A stretch of DNA of 64,000 nt from Calonectria ilicicola (GCA_020809705.1 CP085831.1:2294001-2358000); one strand, 5' to 3'; shown: positions 21,390 through 33,461, numbered from the stretch's first letter. Translations and numbers: made by a program. The notes: generated from the letters alone by a model not told the origin.

Positions 21390-23555
21390 ATGTCGCTTCC
21401 CATTCGGAATTTGAAGACGATAGAATCGTTTCCTAGTTACATCGCTGAATTCAACGTTGATATTCCGTTGCCTACTGCGGGAAAGACATTGCCACATGAT
21501 CCTCTGTTGGTAAGGGGAAATGTATACCGACCGAAGAAAGAGGCAAAATACCCAGTCTTGATAACATATGGACCATGTAAGGACAGAAAACTTCTGATTA
21601 AAAGTTTGAATGAATTACTGACGCAGATCTCTAGATGGAAAAGACATCCCATACTCAGTGTGAGGCGGGGGATAAAATGACTTGGCTTCGAAGCTCGGCT
21701 AATTCCGTCATAGATTCCACCCGAAATCCTTTGCAGAAGTGAATCCGGATCATAAAAGCGAACATTCTGCATGGGAAACTCCTGATCCAAAATTCTGGAC
21801 CTCGCATGATTATGTGGTCCTTCGTGTAGACGAGCGTGGTTGTGGCCAGTCTCCTGGTATGCTCGACTCCATGAGTAGAACAACTAGCGATGCCTTCTTC
21901 GACGTGATCGAATGGGCAGCTGAGCAGCCATGGAGCAACGGGAAAATTGGGCTTCTCGGTATCAGCTACTATGCTGGTAGCCAGTGGAGGGTCGCTGCTA
22001 GAAAGCCCAAGGGACTAGCTGCTATCGTTCCATGGGAGGGGAAGTTTCAGAACCAACAACCGAGATGGACGCATACTAACACCCTCCCCAGGCATGAGCG
22101 ACTATTACCGTGATCGAGTTCGCCACGGAGGAATTCTGTCAAACACATTCATTGGTATGGGCCAGCACCTCAACTTCAATCAGAAGCTAACCATGAGTAA
22201 GAATGGTGGTGGAACCGCCAGGTAGTGTCCAACCAATATGGTCGCCCAGGCCGTGCTGACCGGAACTGGGGGCCCGACACGTTGGAGGGTAACCTGGAAG
22301 AAAATGAATTAAAAGGTTCCAGGCAGTCTCAGCCAGAAGATACTGCGAAGTTCAAGTTTAGAGATGAGGAGTATTACAAAAGTAAAGATTTCAACCTTAG
22401 CGATATCGAGGTCCCACTACTTAGTGTCGCGAACTGGGTTAGGCCTGTCTAATTACCTATTGCGTGATTTCTAGCTAATCTATATTCTCACAGGGTGGGA
22501 TTTTGTTGCACCTCCGTGGAAATATCCTAGGCTATATGCAAGCCGGTTCAAAGTTCAAATATCTCCGTTGCATCACTGGTCGACACGATCTCCCATTTTA
22601 CTATTCCGAGGAGGTTGAAATTCAAAAATCCTTCCTCGATGCCTTTCTCAAGGGAGAAGATGGGGAAGGGTGGAGTATTCCAGGGAACCTGCCGGCAGTG
22701 GATATCTGTCTTCGAGAGGGAAACCCAGGCGTTAATGATCCTGCGGCAGAGCGAGCGGCGTTTGGACGACGGAAGGAGTCCGAATGGCCCATTGCAAGGA
22801 CAGAGTATACTAAGTATTTCCTCAACAAGACGGGAAAACTGACGAAAAACGAAGCAACCGAGATGGGTGAGCTGAAATATGACGCTCAGACGTATGTAAA
22901 ATGAGACTTGGGATTGAAAACTTGAGGTTGCTAACTTATCACCCACCAGTGGCGAACTCAATATTCGTAGCAACCCTTTCTCACAAAAGACAGAGATCAC
23001 AGGCCACCCAACGGTCCATCTGGTGGTGTCAGTGTCTAAGAAGGAGAGTTCTGTTCCATCCGATATGGACATTTTTGTCACTATTAGACATTATGACCAA
23101 TCAGGAAACGAAAGTATGTTTATCCATCCGGTCGCTTCCAAGAGAAATTGATTTCTAAACTGCATGCAGTTTTCTACACAGGAACAACTGGGGAGCCAGT
23201 GCCCGTGGTCAAGGGATGGCTTCGACTTTCTCTCCGAAAAGTTGATGATTCTCATCCTTTGCATAGAGAATTTCTCCCATACCGGAATTATTTTGCGGCA
23301 GATCTTCAATCGGTGGAACCTTTAACGAAGTATCCGGTAGATGTTGAAATTTGGCCGACAAACGTAGTCGTTGATGAAGGCCATACTCTCGGCTTGCAGA
23401 TTGCTGGTCATGATACTCAAGGCAGTGGGCTTTTCGAGCATAACCACCCTGATGATAGGGCTGAATCTACATTCAAAGGATGGAACTCAGTGCACGTCGG
23501 TCCAGAACACCAGAGCTATCTTGTCCTGCCAATAATTCCGCCGAAGAAAGAGTGA
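21390..23555 (+). CDS. CocE/NonD-family (X-Pro dipeptidyl-peptidase S15-like) hydrolase, one splice donor damaged
   Basis: Eight exons (21390-21576, 21635-21659, 21714-22039, 22092-22154, 22202-22437, 22494-22891, 22950-23113, 23170-23555) would encode 594 residues. The nucleophile elbow is GISYYAGSQW and the late His region is TGRHDLPFYY. The C-terminal part is the jelly-roll domain of the family, which includes cocaine esterase and acyl or peptidyl hydrolases. Intron 3 (22040-22091) keeps a branch-like TACTAAC and acceptor CCCCAG, but its donor reads GGAAGT where GTAAGT is expected. If it is not spliced, the frame stops at 22113 and the jelly-roll half is lost. A likely role in the cluster is first hydrolysis of an ester or amide, which is inference. 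Confidence 0.85.
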
Positions 23556-23684
23556 GAGTTCAAAGACACTGGGTTTTGGAGGAAAATACAAAAGAAACAT
23601 TACATGAGAATCAATTATAAAAAGATGTGACTCTGCTTTTTTATCAGTGACCTAATTATTGGAGACCTCATTTGGTTGGGGATT

Positions 23685-25618
23685 TCAATAAAGTGATAGA
23701 TATTGGGACAAAAGGTCATCTAAAGTAGCCGCCATCGTCTTACAACAAGGCCAACACATATTCTGTAGCTCTTCCTTGAACAACAAAAGAACCCTTGGTG
23801 AGCTGCGACCAGAACTTTCAGGCTTCAGTTTTAGGCTACGCCATACAACTAAGCTTGCATAGAAAATAGCGACGGGGAGCCACGAAGCTGTCACGCTAGT
23901 ACTTCTGTCGATATGTTCAAGAATCTCCCAGGCATATGTTTCGGCTTCTGGTGTGGTCCTCAATTCGGCATCGGCTGCTATATGCTGGCTTTGAGGTCCA
24001 GAGCCGTTGCAAAAGACGCGAGGCGGGTACTTTGCAAGTGTAGGTAGAGTTTGCAACGAAGGAAGAGCAAGGTACATTTTACAAAAGTAGTATAGGGCCA
24101 TTGTGCTCCGAGATGAACTGGAGAGATAAGCGGATTTCCAATAGTCCAGCGCCTTTGAGAGCCGTCTTCGTGCAAGTCGAGCTTCATTGCTGGCCGAAAA
24201 TGGAATAAAGGGGGCGTGATATTTAAGCATATTACCCAAAGTTCCTGAGTTCTTAGAATGCGTAGTCGAGGCTCTCTCTTGACCGAGTGGATAGAGGATA
24301 TGCGCAAACGTGTGTATATCAGAGAGAAGAGCAACAAGCGCTGTCAAAGATTCATTAGGTGAAAGTTTAGGTGGTTGCGAATTATCCTTTATAATAGCTG
24401 CATACGCCTTTATAGCGGGCGAACTGGCAGATTCGTGGCATGAGAGAGAGTCAAGTAAGGATATAGTGGGAATATGGCCGTAATGGATTGATCGTAACAC
24501 ATCTGCCAGTAATAGTGCTGGTATCACAGTGCTTCCCAGGCAGGTTCCCTTTAGTTTACATGGTCGTTAACTGAGATGGCTCGATACTTACCAGTTCAAC
24601 TCTGTGTTCGCGTTATTATCTAGGGGGCTTCGTGTCAGCATGGGTCAATAATAGGTGATGGCCAACATACACAGTCTTCGTGCAGCCTAAAATAAAATTA
24701 GAATACGTTTAGACTACAGCCTGGGATCACTTACTGTCCCTACATAACCATGGTTGGTGTTGGTCCGCTGCCAAATATTCGTATCTGAAGATAGGGCCCC
24801 ATACGTCTCCAATAAGATCCACTGTATAAAAATGAGAGAATGTCATAACATCTAGTGCACGAGGATTTAAAGCACTCACCGCATTAATAAGGTCTAGGTT
24901 TCGAGCTTCCCGGTTATCGACCTCAAGGCTAACGGCAATCAGGGAATTGGCAAATAACCACAAAGAGTTTGTTATTGAAGATGATGCTGGATATATCATA
25001 GAACCCAATGTTGCCATAGCATATCCCAAATACCCGGAAAGAGATGTTGGATAGAACGAATCCCTTGGAATCTGACACAGAAGTGGCATATTTGGATATA
25101 CGTCATCACGAAATATGTCTAGTAATCGCAGTGGGTCAATCTCTTGAGGAATTTCTGGAGCTGCCAAGCTGGATACAATAGGGTAGTGCGCCTTCAAATG
25201 GCCGAGTTCAGTCAATTCTTACTACTCCTCTCCATCGGCAAGTTGAGGGGATAGGAGTACCCACAGCTGTTTCTAGGGAAGACATATTGACGAGGGCCTC
25301 TGTTACGTCGTTCAAATAGTCTACATCTCTTTTGCATTCATTGGAGATGGCATGCCGAAAGGATAATGCGAAAGCTGGGTCTAAAGGCCTGTGAGCGTGC
25401 TCGGCGTCCAAGCGGGCAGGGACCCTGTCCACCGGCCAGGGGTGGTCGTCTCGCGAAGGGGGCTGGGAGAACGAGTTCATAGAATCGGCAGCTTCACCTT
25501 CCATGATCATAATGCCGAGAAGTAATGGATTGAGACAGGGAAATGAACGAGGGCGATTGAAAATCATATGGGGGAATAGATTTTGGGGCTGACCCGTTGT
25601 ATGTATTCTGGCTCCCAA
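23685..25618 (-). CDS. Fungal-specific transcription-factor domain protein without a visible DNA-binding domain
   Basis: Several exons on the minus strand, between about 25618 and 23685, encode a fungal-specific middle-homology-type region. Readable pieces include DPLRLLDIFRDDVYP, SGYLGYAMATLGSMIYPA, an exon join giving WILLETYGALSSD, and a long C-terminal exon (24527-23685) with SASNEARLARRRLSKALDYW. Introns at about 24779-24879 and two or more between 24540 and 24735 are needed; I did not fix every junction, and the join near 25210-25240 is unclear. Neither Zn2Cys6 nor C2H2 motifs are found upstream, where the next gene lies divergently at 26026. It may be a regulator that has lost its DNA-binding part, a co-regulator, or a decayed gene. 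Confidence 0.65.
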
Positions 25619-25812
25619 GCGATGCTGATGATTTCAAGAGGCCCCCTACTTTCTCAACTCATCTAAAATTCACCCATATCCCGCATACAATCGCCCTAGT
25701 TCCTTCGCGTGTCATGTCGTAACTTGATCTCGTTTACTCAGTCCGCGTTTCGCGCGGAATCGTTGCCCGTCGCGAGGTGACATCTCCACTTCTTTTCCTT
25801 ACCCCATCCTAT

Positions 25813-25820
25813 CCGATTGG
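25813..25820 (+). promoter_or_regulatory. CCGATTGG motif between the two divergent regulator genes
   Basis: TCCGATTGG in the 407-bp region between the regulator starts at 25618 and 26026. Same core as at 21199 and 33412. This would permit autoregulation if one of the pair binds it. Confidence 0.45.
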
Positions 25821-25947
25821 TCTAGTCTAAGAGCTAGTGGCGTACTACCCCGGTCTTCTCCGCGTCTCTCCCCAGGTTGCTCTCCACGTTCAGCTCGCAA
25901 ATCAGACATTTTGGATGCGGAGGGAGTTAACTCAAATCAATGTATTG

Positions 25948-25967
25948 TGACTGGCTCTGACTGGCTC
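25948..25967 (+). repeat. Tandem 10-mer in regulator promoter
   Basis: TGACTGGCTC occurs twice head to tail just upstream of the C2H2/Zn2Cys6 regulator start. Could be a paired binding site or chance duplication. Confidence 0.4.
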
Positions 25968-26025
25968 TCACCGGATCTGACGGTTTCTAACATGATTTTG
26001 CAATTGACCAAATCTTTCCAGCAAG

Positions 26026-28908
26026 ATGGATCATGCCAAGGATATAGCACCTCAGAACCCAGAGGCTGCTCACAGCAGACTCAAATGCGTATGTATTCTA
26101 TCTTGCTTGCCAACGTGAATATGCCGAGAGCATTTTAATCCTGACTTTTCACAGTGTCATGAGTGCGGGAAACGATTTGCTCGTACCGAGCATTTGCAAC
26201 GTCATCTACGTATTCGTATGCCATTCTGATGTCCCTCACACCTTTTCCTATAAAAGATGAAGCCTGATTGAAATGACAGATACTAGAGAAACCCCATATT
26301 TATGCCCGCACTGCAATCGTGGTTTTAAACGGTCCGATGTTCGCAATCGGCACGTCGCCAAATTTTGTGTTTATTCTTCTGGCAATGGGGCTCGCCCAAA
26401 TGGTGGTGCGCCATCAAGGGTAAAAAGAGCTTGTGACACATGTCGCACCCAAAAGCTCAAATGCACAGGGAAGCAACCATGTTCTCGTTGCGAAGCCAGT
26501 GGCCGTCCATGCCAATTCACAGGATCTGAGGACAAGCAGGCATCCGCGTCCAAGTCTATGGAAGACGATGAAACCAACGATTCCAACGACGGGGAAAACG
26601 ACGGTGATGTCGATGACTATTATAGTGACTATCACCCGCCCATTAGTCCAAGTCCTAGCCCTTTCACAACGACATCGACGAATTCATATCACAGTAGTTT
26701 AAAAACTACCACCGCTGGCCTTATTCATTCGGAGCCATCCCCTAACACAACCATGACAGATGCTTCGGTGATGGATGCATCATATCTAGGGCAAATCTCG
26801 AACAATCTACCTAAAAATACAATAAATGAAGTCGACAAAGGCAGTCTTTCCCAGATAGACCCAATGTTGGATTCGACTCATATTGAATTGCAAAGCCCTA
26901 CGTCAAACAACCCCTTAGTCGTTGGTACAACCAGAGCTGCCGATCCTGCAACACCGGTACCTGCATCGTTATCCGACGAGACAAGCCACTTTGACCATGG
27001 AGACTCTCAGGTCGCTCTGATGCCCACTGAGGACCGTTTTGACTTTCCGGATACAGAGCTCAATGCATGGGATTTAAGCTCAGACCTTGACTTTTCCCTA
27101 TTTAATGACAACGTTTGTACCCTCTTGCCTGCCGTTGCATTAGCGACGCACACTATTTTGCACATAATCTTAGACTAACGCATTAGAAGATGTTTGATCT
27201 TTTTCCGATGGTCGAGGGATTTTCTATGTCCACAGATTTCATGAGTAAACTTTCGATGCCTAACATGCAGGTTGATGACAATCCTCTGGTTCAAGTGATT
27301 AATTATCAGCCATCTAATGCAATTACTCAGCAGCGGAAAACATCCATCAATGCCGTCATGTTTCCAAGCCTAAATCATGATGCCAGCCAATGGTTGGAGA
27401 CAAAGCCGTCTCTGTCCAACTTTGATCGTCTAATTGTCAACCGGTTTATCAATTTGTTTGTCAAACAAGTGCCTCATACATTCATCTCCTTCAAAGATTT
27501 TGTTATCAATAGGTTCACATGCCAAGAGGAGGTGCTTGCCGTCGCTGCTTTTGGCGGTCTTTATTGCACCACTGCAGGCAGTCTTGTCATAGCACGAGCC
27601 ATGTGCAGCGACTCAAGGCGTCTGCTTCTTACTCGAGTATGTTCATTTTTTGCGACCTATGCGGGACCTTTGTGAGAAGTGTCAACTGATACAACGACTA
27701 GATTCAAGCTGAACCCCCTATTGATACCGAAACCAAGTTTAGCATCATCCGGACCGTACGTGAGCCATTCTCAATGTCGAATTTGGGTCTAACTCGTATG
27801 TACAGCTATTACTGATCGAACTATTTGGTATCTGCAGTGGCGATAAGCGATGTTGCGAACTCAGTGAGGCATTTCACGTTCAATTCATTCAGGCAGGTAC
27901 AAAATCGATTGCCATCAGTTCAATCTCTAATCGGACCCAATAAAGCTCCTTTTCCAGTTATCCATCTCAATTTCAAGTACGCATTCAAACCATAGCGTCA
28001 TGTCAAGGTAATGTTACTAATGTAATTGACGCTTCTTGACGCTAATGCTTAGAAGTATAATGCATGATTTTCAAATCCTTGAGAGTTATCGCACTACGCT
28101 CCTACAGTGGCCTGCATATATGTATCCAAGTCCTTCAACAGTTGTCCAAACGCATCCCACCTTGCCGAATAGTTTGTTCTATCTGATTCAAGGTGAAAAT
28201 CTTGATGTTGTCAAAGAACTATTGACCCCAGCCGGGCCTCCGCCCAAAATGTCTGATCCTTCCATGAACACATCTTCTCTTGCTATGCTACTAGCCTTGT
28301 CGTCCCATGCTTCCCCTCCCAAATATATAGCTGAAGAGCTAAACTATTTATGGGATAGACGGCTTTTTGAATTGGGGCTTAGCAATTGGCTTCGTTCCCA
28401 AACTTCCTTGGGTGATGCCTCAACATTGATGCTCTTTCATGTGGGGATGATTGTGCTGCACACAAATATGACGACGATTCACGCTATGGTGCGTGCATTT
28501 TGCATCCACAAATGCTCCCTTCCCAGCATGACTCAGCCTATTAGTCAATGGCGAGAGTCAACTGACGGAGAGGTTGCCTTGGTACATGCAAATAGGGTGT
28601 TGGATCTCTCGACGGGCTTTATCAACATGCATGGCGAACGACTGGCACATTTCAAGCCACCTACCAGGGATCGAACTGAAATCGACAGAGGAGAGGCGCC
28701 TCATGTCGCGATTTGTATTTACCTCGCCGTCATCGCGATGTGGGCTATCAATGTCAGTGACCCATCCAACAAACCAGAATCTGCTCTGTCTGTCCTTAGT
28801 CAAGGATGCCGAGTTCTACAACATCTCAAACTCGTAATAGCCGATGGTTTCGGGAAAATTTTGAGGCGCTTAGAAGAGGTTTGCCAGGTAGAACTAAACC
28901 ATCGCTAG
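26026..28908 (+). CDS. Transcription factor with two C2H2 fingers and a Zn2Cys6 cluster
   Basis: Eight exons (26026-26088, 26155-26215, 26280-27112, 27187-27636, 27702-27755, 27806-27896, 27958-27976, 28053-28908) give 808 residues. Finger 1 is CHECGKRFARTEHLQRHLRIH and finger 2 CPHCNRGFKRSDVRNRHVAKFC. The Zn2Cys6 cluster is CDTCRTQKLKC followed by CSRCEASGRPC. An acidic low-complexity stretch (NDSNDGENDGDVDDYYSD) and a middle-homology region follow. The C2H2-C2H2-Zn2Cys6 combination is a known but less common fungal subclass. Position inside the cluster and head-to-head arrangement with another regulator make it a candidate pathway activator. Exon 7 is only 19 nt. Confidence 0.9.
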
Positions 28909-29249
28909 GTTACCTATCAGAGCGGACCTCAATCAAATATTAATACTAGGCTAGCTGCCATCCGATCAAGGCAGCAAGGGTCATTGATCAATGGATCAAT
29001 AAAAGTCACGCGAGAAACAGTGATTTTGGCCGATATTATATTGAAACGCAGATCTTTTCTAATTCAAATAATGGAAATGAGCCAGAGAGAAAACTAAAGG
29101 AGAATAGAAATTCGTCTGTGGGCATCGGTTGAATTTAGATCGTCTTCCTGCACGTCTCAAAGAGCATGTAATGAGAACTAGAAAGGAATGCACCCACGTA
29201 TTGATCCTCCATCCTTCATCTAATCTCTAGCTGGGTCTCCAATACGCTC
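28909..29249. other. Convergent 3' region
   Basis: Between the C2H2/Zn2Cys6 regulator and the ALDH-like gene; nothing recognised. Confidence 0.6.
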
Positions 29250-30790
29250 TCAACGGAATCGTCGAACTCCGTAGTAAATTCCAGCCATAATAACAACCCC
29301 AAGAGACGCCCCCACACCTTTCACCAGATAGTCGACTTGTGTGAAAAATCCAATACGCTCTCCTCGTGGTTCCGGTTTCAGTGGTGGAATCAGGTTTTCG
29401 TAAGTAGCCCGGATTGCGGGGATGTCGTTTGGGAGTTGCCAGATATTCTTTGAAATTCGAACAACTGGCTTCGAGAAGGTGTTGTGAGAGACAAAGGTAG
29501 GAGTGAATGATACCTGAAGATCATTATTTGGCTCTCCTACAAATATTACCGTTAGTATGTTCCTAGTTGCAAAAGATCGGAGTTCTCACCAATCAAAGCT
29601 GCAGGGGAAATAGACCCCTCTGTCACAATTCTAGCAGGTATCCATCGCGCAGCAAATCTATGTAGCTCAGCCGCTTTAGAACCAAGAATTGCCAATTGCA
29701 TGATGGGGCTAGAGAGACCAGCCAGTGTATCTATTGCTCTATCAAGAGATTTGACCAGGATTACGAGGAGACCCCCTTTATCCTGTGCATCTCTGAGGTG
29801 ATGCTCAAGATTCGCATCTACACCCTCGTGTAGCAAGCTCTCTAGCAAAATCGTATGCTCATTTGCAATTTTGGCATTTCCTAGTGAATTTTGATTTGCG
29901 TCTTTCAGCGATTTTTGAAAGTCATGTGCATCGTCTACTCGTACAAATACTGCGTGAAGGCGGTCTAGCAATGCCACTCTGTGGCGAGACATAGAGTAAA
30001 CCTCGTTAGCTATTCCAGCCCAAGATTTTGTTTCCTCGCTAATGATGGCAATATTGAATCCACCATTTAGAGTATTGAAGAACTTTGATGTTGGAGAGGC
30101 TAGAATAGGGTGGTATGGATCGGGTGAACAGTCTATCAAATTATGTCCGTCAGTTTTGGGTCCAGGTCTTGTATGGCAACGTCACGGTAATACTTCACTA
30201 ACCATAAATAACCACTTGGTCAACCATTTCATGCTCCAAGTCGGATAGTTGAAAACCAGGAATCAGAAAGTTACAATCGGGGTCCAGATAATCCTTCCAT
30301 TGCTTCAATAAGAGGGACACTGTGGGGTTTTCATGTGTCGCAAGAGTAGCCAGGATTGTCACATTTCCCGCTGCAATGGAAGCGGCCAACGGGCCGAAAA
30401 TCCAGCGAAACGGGTTTTGGACACTACCGACTATTAAACTAACACCGACCGGCTGGCTATGTACTTCAACCGGTTTGTCTATACGGCCAGTCGGTGATTG
30501 CTTGGTAGTGGTGTGTATGTGGTGAGAGATGTCGCTCACTAGTCTCGCAATTTCCTTCTCTTCAAATGAACTCGATGGAGCTCATCAATCAGTTAGCAAA
30601 TATGTCATAAATCCCAGCGTTCAAAGAGCATACATGTGGAAACGCTTCCTATGAGTTCATCTCGATTGTCGATAATGAGACGATGGAGGCCGTGGAGTTG
30701 TTTCAAGCGCCATCGGTCATCTGCAATTGTATAATTGCTATTCCAAGACGACCTAGCCGCTTGTATTGCATCATGTAAATTGCAAGCCAT
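29250..30790 (-). CDS. Aldehyde-dehydrogenase-like protein lacking catalytic residues, C-terminal membrane anchor
   Basis: The fold of class 3 ALDH can be followed: an N-terminal helical part (AIQAARSSWNS ... LKQLHGLHRLIIDN), the Rossmann entry EVHSQPVGVSLIVGSVQNPF (usual EPLGVVLIIGPWNYP) and AASIAAGNVTI. After an intron, LNGGFNIAIIS stands where active enzymes have ELGGK, and the region of the catalytic Cys (usual GQTC) reads SMSRHRVALLD. The usual FTG motif is also missing. The last exon ends in a membrane helix with a basic tail (GASLGVVIMAGIYYGVRRF), as in fatty-aldehyde dehydrogenases anchored to ER or peroxisome. The stop is at 29250-29252 and the start at 30790. It is therefore probably not an active dehydrogenase: either a pseudoenzyme or a decaying gene, though the frame is intact. 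Divergent from the dioxygenase gene. Confidence 0.8.
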
Positions 30791-31323
30791 CGTGCGATTA
30801 TTGCATTCCTTTCTTTTAAGTTTGATACCTGCCTCACCTCGCAATAAAATGTCTTGAAGCAAAACAAAATGAAACAAAATAAGACACAGCAATCTTAGAT
30901 ATCGTAAAATGGCAGTTCCTTTGTGTGTATAAAAGACGGAGCAACTAAGAAATAATTACGGTAATGTTCGGCGAGAATGTAATCCTATCCGTATGGAGCA
31001 AAGGGGCTCCGATTGATATTGTCACAAGTGCTAACCTGTGTGGGGTTCCGAGACATCCACCTCGGTTCGGTTCTCCATCGGCGGTCGATATTCAGATATT
31101 CGGTGCCAAAAATAGTCTATTCAATAATAAATTGTAGCAGTACTCTAATACCAGACTCAAAGGGCTATAGCTTTATCCTCATCAACCGTCTTCAATCTCT
31201 TTCACGGCTTTCTACAGAATTGACTAACTGCCAACCAAACTGGATGGGAATCTACTTTTTCATCAATTCATACTCTCCCGAACCCGCCTTTCATAAGTCC
31301 CACTCATCTAATATTTTACCACA
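30791..31323. other. Divergent promoter ALDH-like / dioxygenase
   Basis: 533 bp containing CCGATTGA. A frame at 31013 is not supported. Confidence 0.65.
31009..31016 (+). promoter_or_regulatory. CCGATTGA motif in ALDH-like/dioxygenase divergent promoter
   Basis: TCCGATTGA in the 533-bp shared promoter, one base different at the last position from the three CCGATTGG copies. Confidence 0.4.
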
Positions 31324-32318
31324 ATGGCAATTGATACCGACCATGTCCAAATAACCCCAGCGGCCTTTTGGTCCCATGGCTCTCCTTTAATGTGCTGCAA
31401 AGAGTCCGAGTCCTCTCAGTACTGGACGGAAGTGAGTCTCACTTTCCTAGACCCAGAACAATTTTATTAATTTTTCTGGTGAACAGTTCGGAAAAGCAGC
31501 AATCGAACATGGCATCAAAGGTGTTGTCTTTATTGGCGCGCATTGGGAAGAACTTGACGATCGAATCCGAGTAGCGACAAAGGAGAAACCTGGAGTCTTA
31601 CAGATGGATATGGTTCCCCGTTCTTACTGGGAGAACTACCCCATCAATGTTGACATGGGCTTGGCTCGCCGTGTTGTTGACCTTTTGGGCTTCGCCGGGT
31701 TTTCAGACGTGAAAGAGGATCCAACCTTTGATTGGCATGATGACACGATTACGCCAGCCCGTTGGATGTTCCCTGATGGAACACCGCCGGCTACTGTTGT
31801 GAGTCTGAATGCCAGATATAATCCGGTGTTTCATATCAAGATCGGTAGGGCATTGAAAGAGCTTCGGAAAGACGGTATTCTCCTCTGTGGGACTGGCGGA
31901 GCCGTTCATAACCTCTACCGCAACAATTGGTTCCCCGTTCTAACGAAAGGCGATAATTTCCAAAAGGGAAGGAAGCCTGCTGAATGGGCTATTGAGTTTG
32001 AAAAGTCTGTCAGTGATGTTGTTGCCAATAACAAGGTACGGTCCCAATACATGGTCCCAAGGATTTGGTGCTAATTCAGGTTCGCAGGGTACGCACCTTG
32101 CCGGTGCTTTGGCACGACTTACATATAGCCCTCGATACAAGGATTCGCATCCAACTGATGACCATTTTTATCCTCTTATTGTAATAGGGGGCGCTGTGGT
32201 AGATGATGATGTGTATGGCAAGAGGATGGCTCAGACGTGGGAGCTGCAACACATGTGCAACAACCAATTCGTCTGGGGAAGCTGGGAAAAGATTTCAAAG
32301 ACGGAAGTGACAGTTTAG
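31324..32318 (+). CDS. LigB/DODA-type extradiol ring-cleavage dioxygenase
   Basis: Three exons (31324-31431, 31487-32035, 32088-32318) encode 295 residues, the normal length. The metal and active-site histidines of the family are all present: FWSHGSP (His18), GAHWE (His55), GGAVHNLYRN (His177) and SHPTDDHFYPL (His240, His245). These enzymes use Fe(II) or Zn and O2 to open catechol-type rings beside the hydroxyl pair; fungal and plant relatives include 4,5-DOPA dioxygenases. Small neutral protein without targeting signals, so cytosolic. With a ring hydroxylase and a fumarylacetoacetase-type hydrolase in the same cluster, the natural reading is extradiol (meta-type) cleavage of a dihydroxy aromatic. 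The substrate is not known. Confidence 0.93.
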
Positions 32319-32569
32319 TTTTTAACAAGCATGTTTATAATAACCAGGCCTGAACGGTATTCTTATTTTTTTTCACTTTCTCATTGATTATTTCTTCAGG
32401 GTCCTACTATCCGCACTGGTAGTAACAACTCTCATCATAATGTTCTCTGAAGTTCTATCACGACGTTATATATTTCCCTTCACTCAAGAACTAACCAGTG
32501 GTAGGCCCTATTCGTAAATATTGCGCAAGATCTACTCTACAAAAAATACAACTATAATAGGAATACTGT

Positions 32570-33157
32570 TCAAGAATCATTCCCACTTGGTGGTAACCCT
32601 TCCACACCCCTTCCGAGGTCTTCCTTGAATGTCTGCCCACCAAGTGTAATCTTCTGACTATCCTGCAATACAAAGAGCATTCGGGCCCATTCAGTTGTGC
32701 TCGGATTACGCCAAGCGTGCATGGTACCGCGCTGTACAGCTACATCCCCACGGTTCATGAGTTGAGTATCTCCCGAATCCATGAGAAGTTCGATTGATCC
32801 ATCCAGGACTACACCATAGTCTAAGCTCTGGGTCCTGTGCATCATGCAATCAAACCCAGGTGCAAAGTCGACTATGCGGCAAACAGTTCCATTTTTATTC
32901 ACCAAACCAAGGTTTCCGCTTGCCATCAATGCGTCGTGTTTCTTGATGTCAATGTTCTCATCAAGAGATGCAGGAAATTCGGATGTGGTGTACACAACAT
33001 TGAATGCCATCAACTTATTGTCGTATGTTGTCCACGAGCCGTTGCGATGCTCCTGGATAATGGCTTTACCGCTGCTCTCATCATGTCCTGTTAAGTAGAA
33101 GTTGGGACTTGGAAGATTCGAGAGCTGCTCAGTCTGAGACTTGTCTGACTTTGACAT
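32570..33157 (-). CDS. Single-domain cupin protein
   Basis: Intronless, 195 residues from the ATG at 33157; a longer frame opens at 33262, but the 33157 start gives a normal N-terminus. The conserved barrel carries MMHRTQSLDYGVVLDG (cupin motif 1, with one clear His and the usual Glu region reading LDYGV) and GDVAVQRGTMHAWRN (motif 2 with His). Proteins of this kind in fungal clusters act as small dioxygenases, isomerases or binding proteins; the partial metal site does not settle which. Divergent from the fumarylacetoacetase gene, with 482 bp between starts. Confidence 0.88.
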   Translation of the reverse strand: MSKSDKSQTEQLSNLPSPNFYLTGHDESSGKAIIQEHRNGSWTTYDNKLMAFNVVYTTSEFPASLDENIDIKKHDALMASGNLGLVNKNGTVCRIVDFAPGFDCMMHRTQSLDYGVVLDGSIELLMDSGDTQLMNRGDVAVQRGTMHAWRNPSTTEWARMLFVLQDSQKITLGGQTFKEDLGRGVEGLPPSGNDS

Positions 33158-33411
33158 TGTGATGTTGGGTGAAGGGTGCTGAGATGAGTGGAATACTTGG
33201 GGTATGGAGCCTCGAGAAGTTTTGTGTTTGCTATGCCAACGAAAGGCTCCAGGGTTTAACACATGTAAATAAAGCAGAGTAACATAGATTTAATTCTTTA
33301 TTTTTCTTTACCTTGGCTACATCCTTATTCGGGTCTTATAGGCCTCATGTTTCTCATGTAATCACACAGTCTAGGGTGGCTTACCCCGACCAGGCCCCTC
33401 CCCCATCTGAT

Positions 33412-33419
33412 CCGATTGG
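33412..33419 (+). promoter_or_regulatory. CCGATTGG motif in cupin/fumarylacetoacetase divergent promoter
   Basis: TCCGATTGG in the 482-bp shared promoter; a related copy in the opposite orientation lies 43 bp further on. Confidence 0.45.
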
Positions 33420-33461
33420 GCCCGGCTCCCACAATAAATTCGCCGATCCAATCAGGTTTGA

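Noticed and set aside
32570..33157. Homogentisate or gentisate dioxygenase
   Set aside because: Only 195 aa with a single barrel; these enzymes are about twice as long and have a full metal-binding motif.
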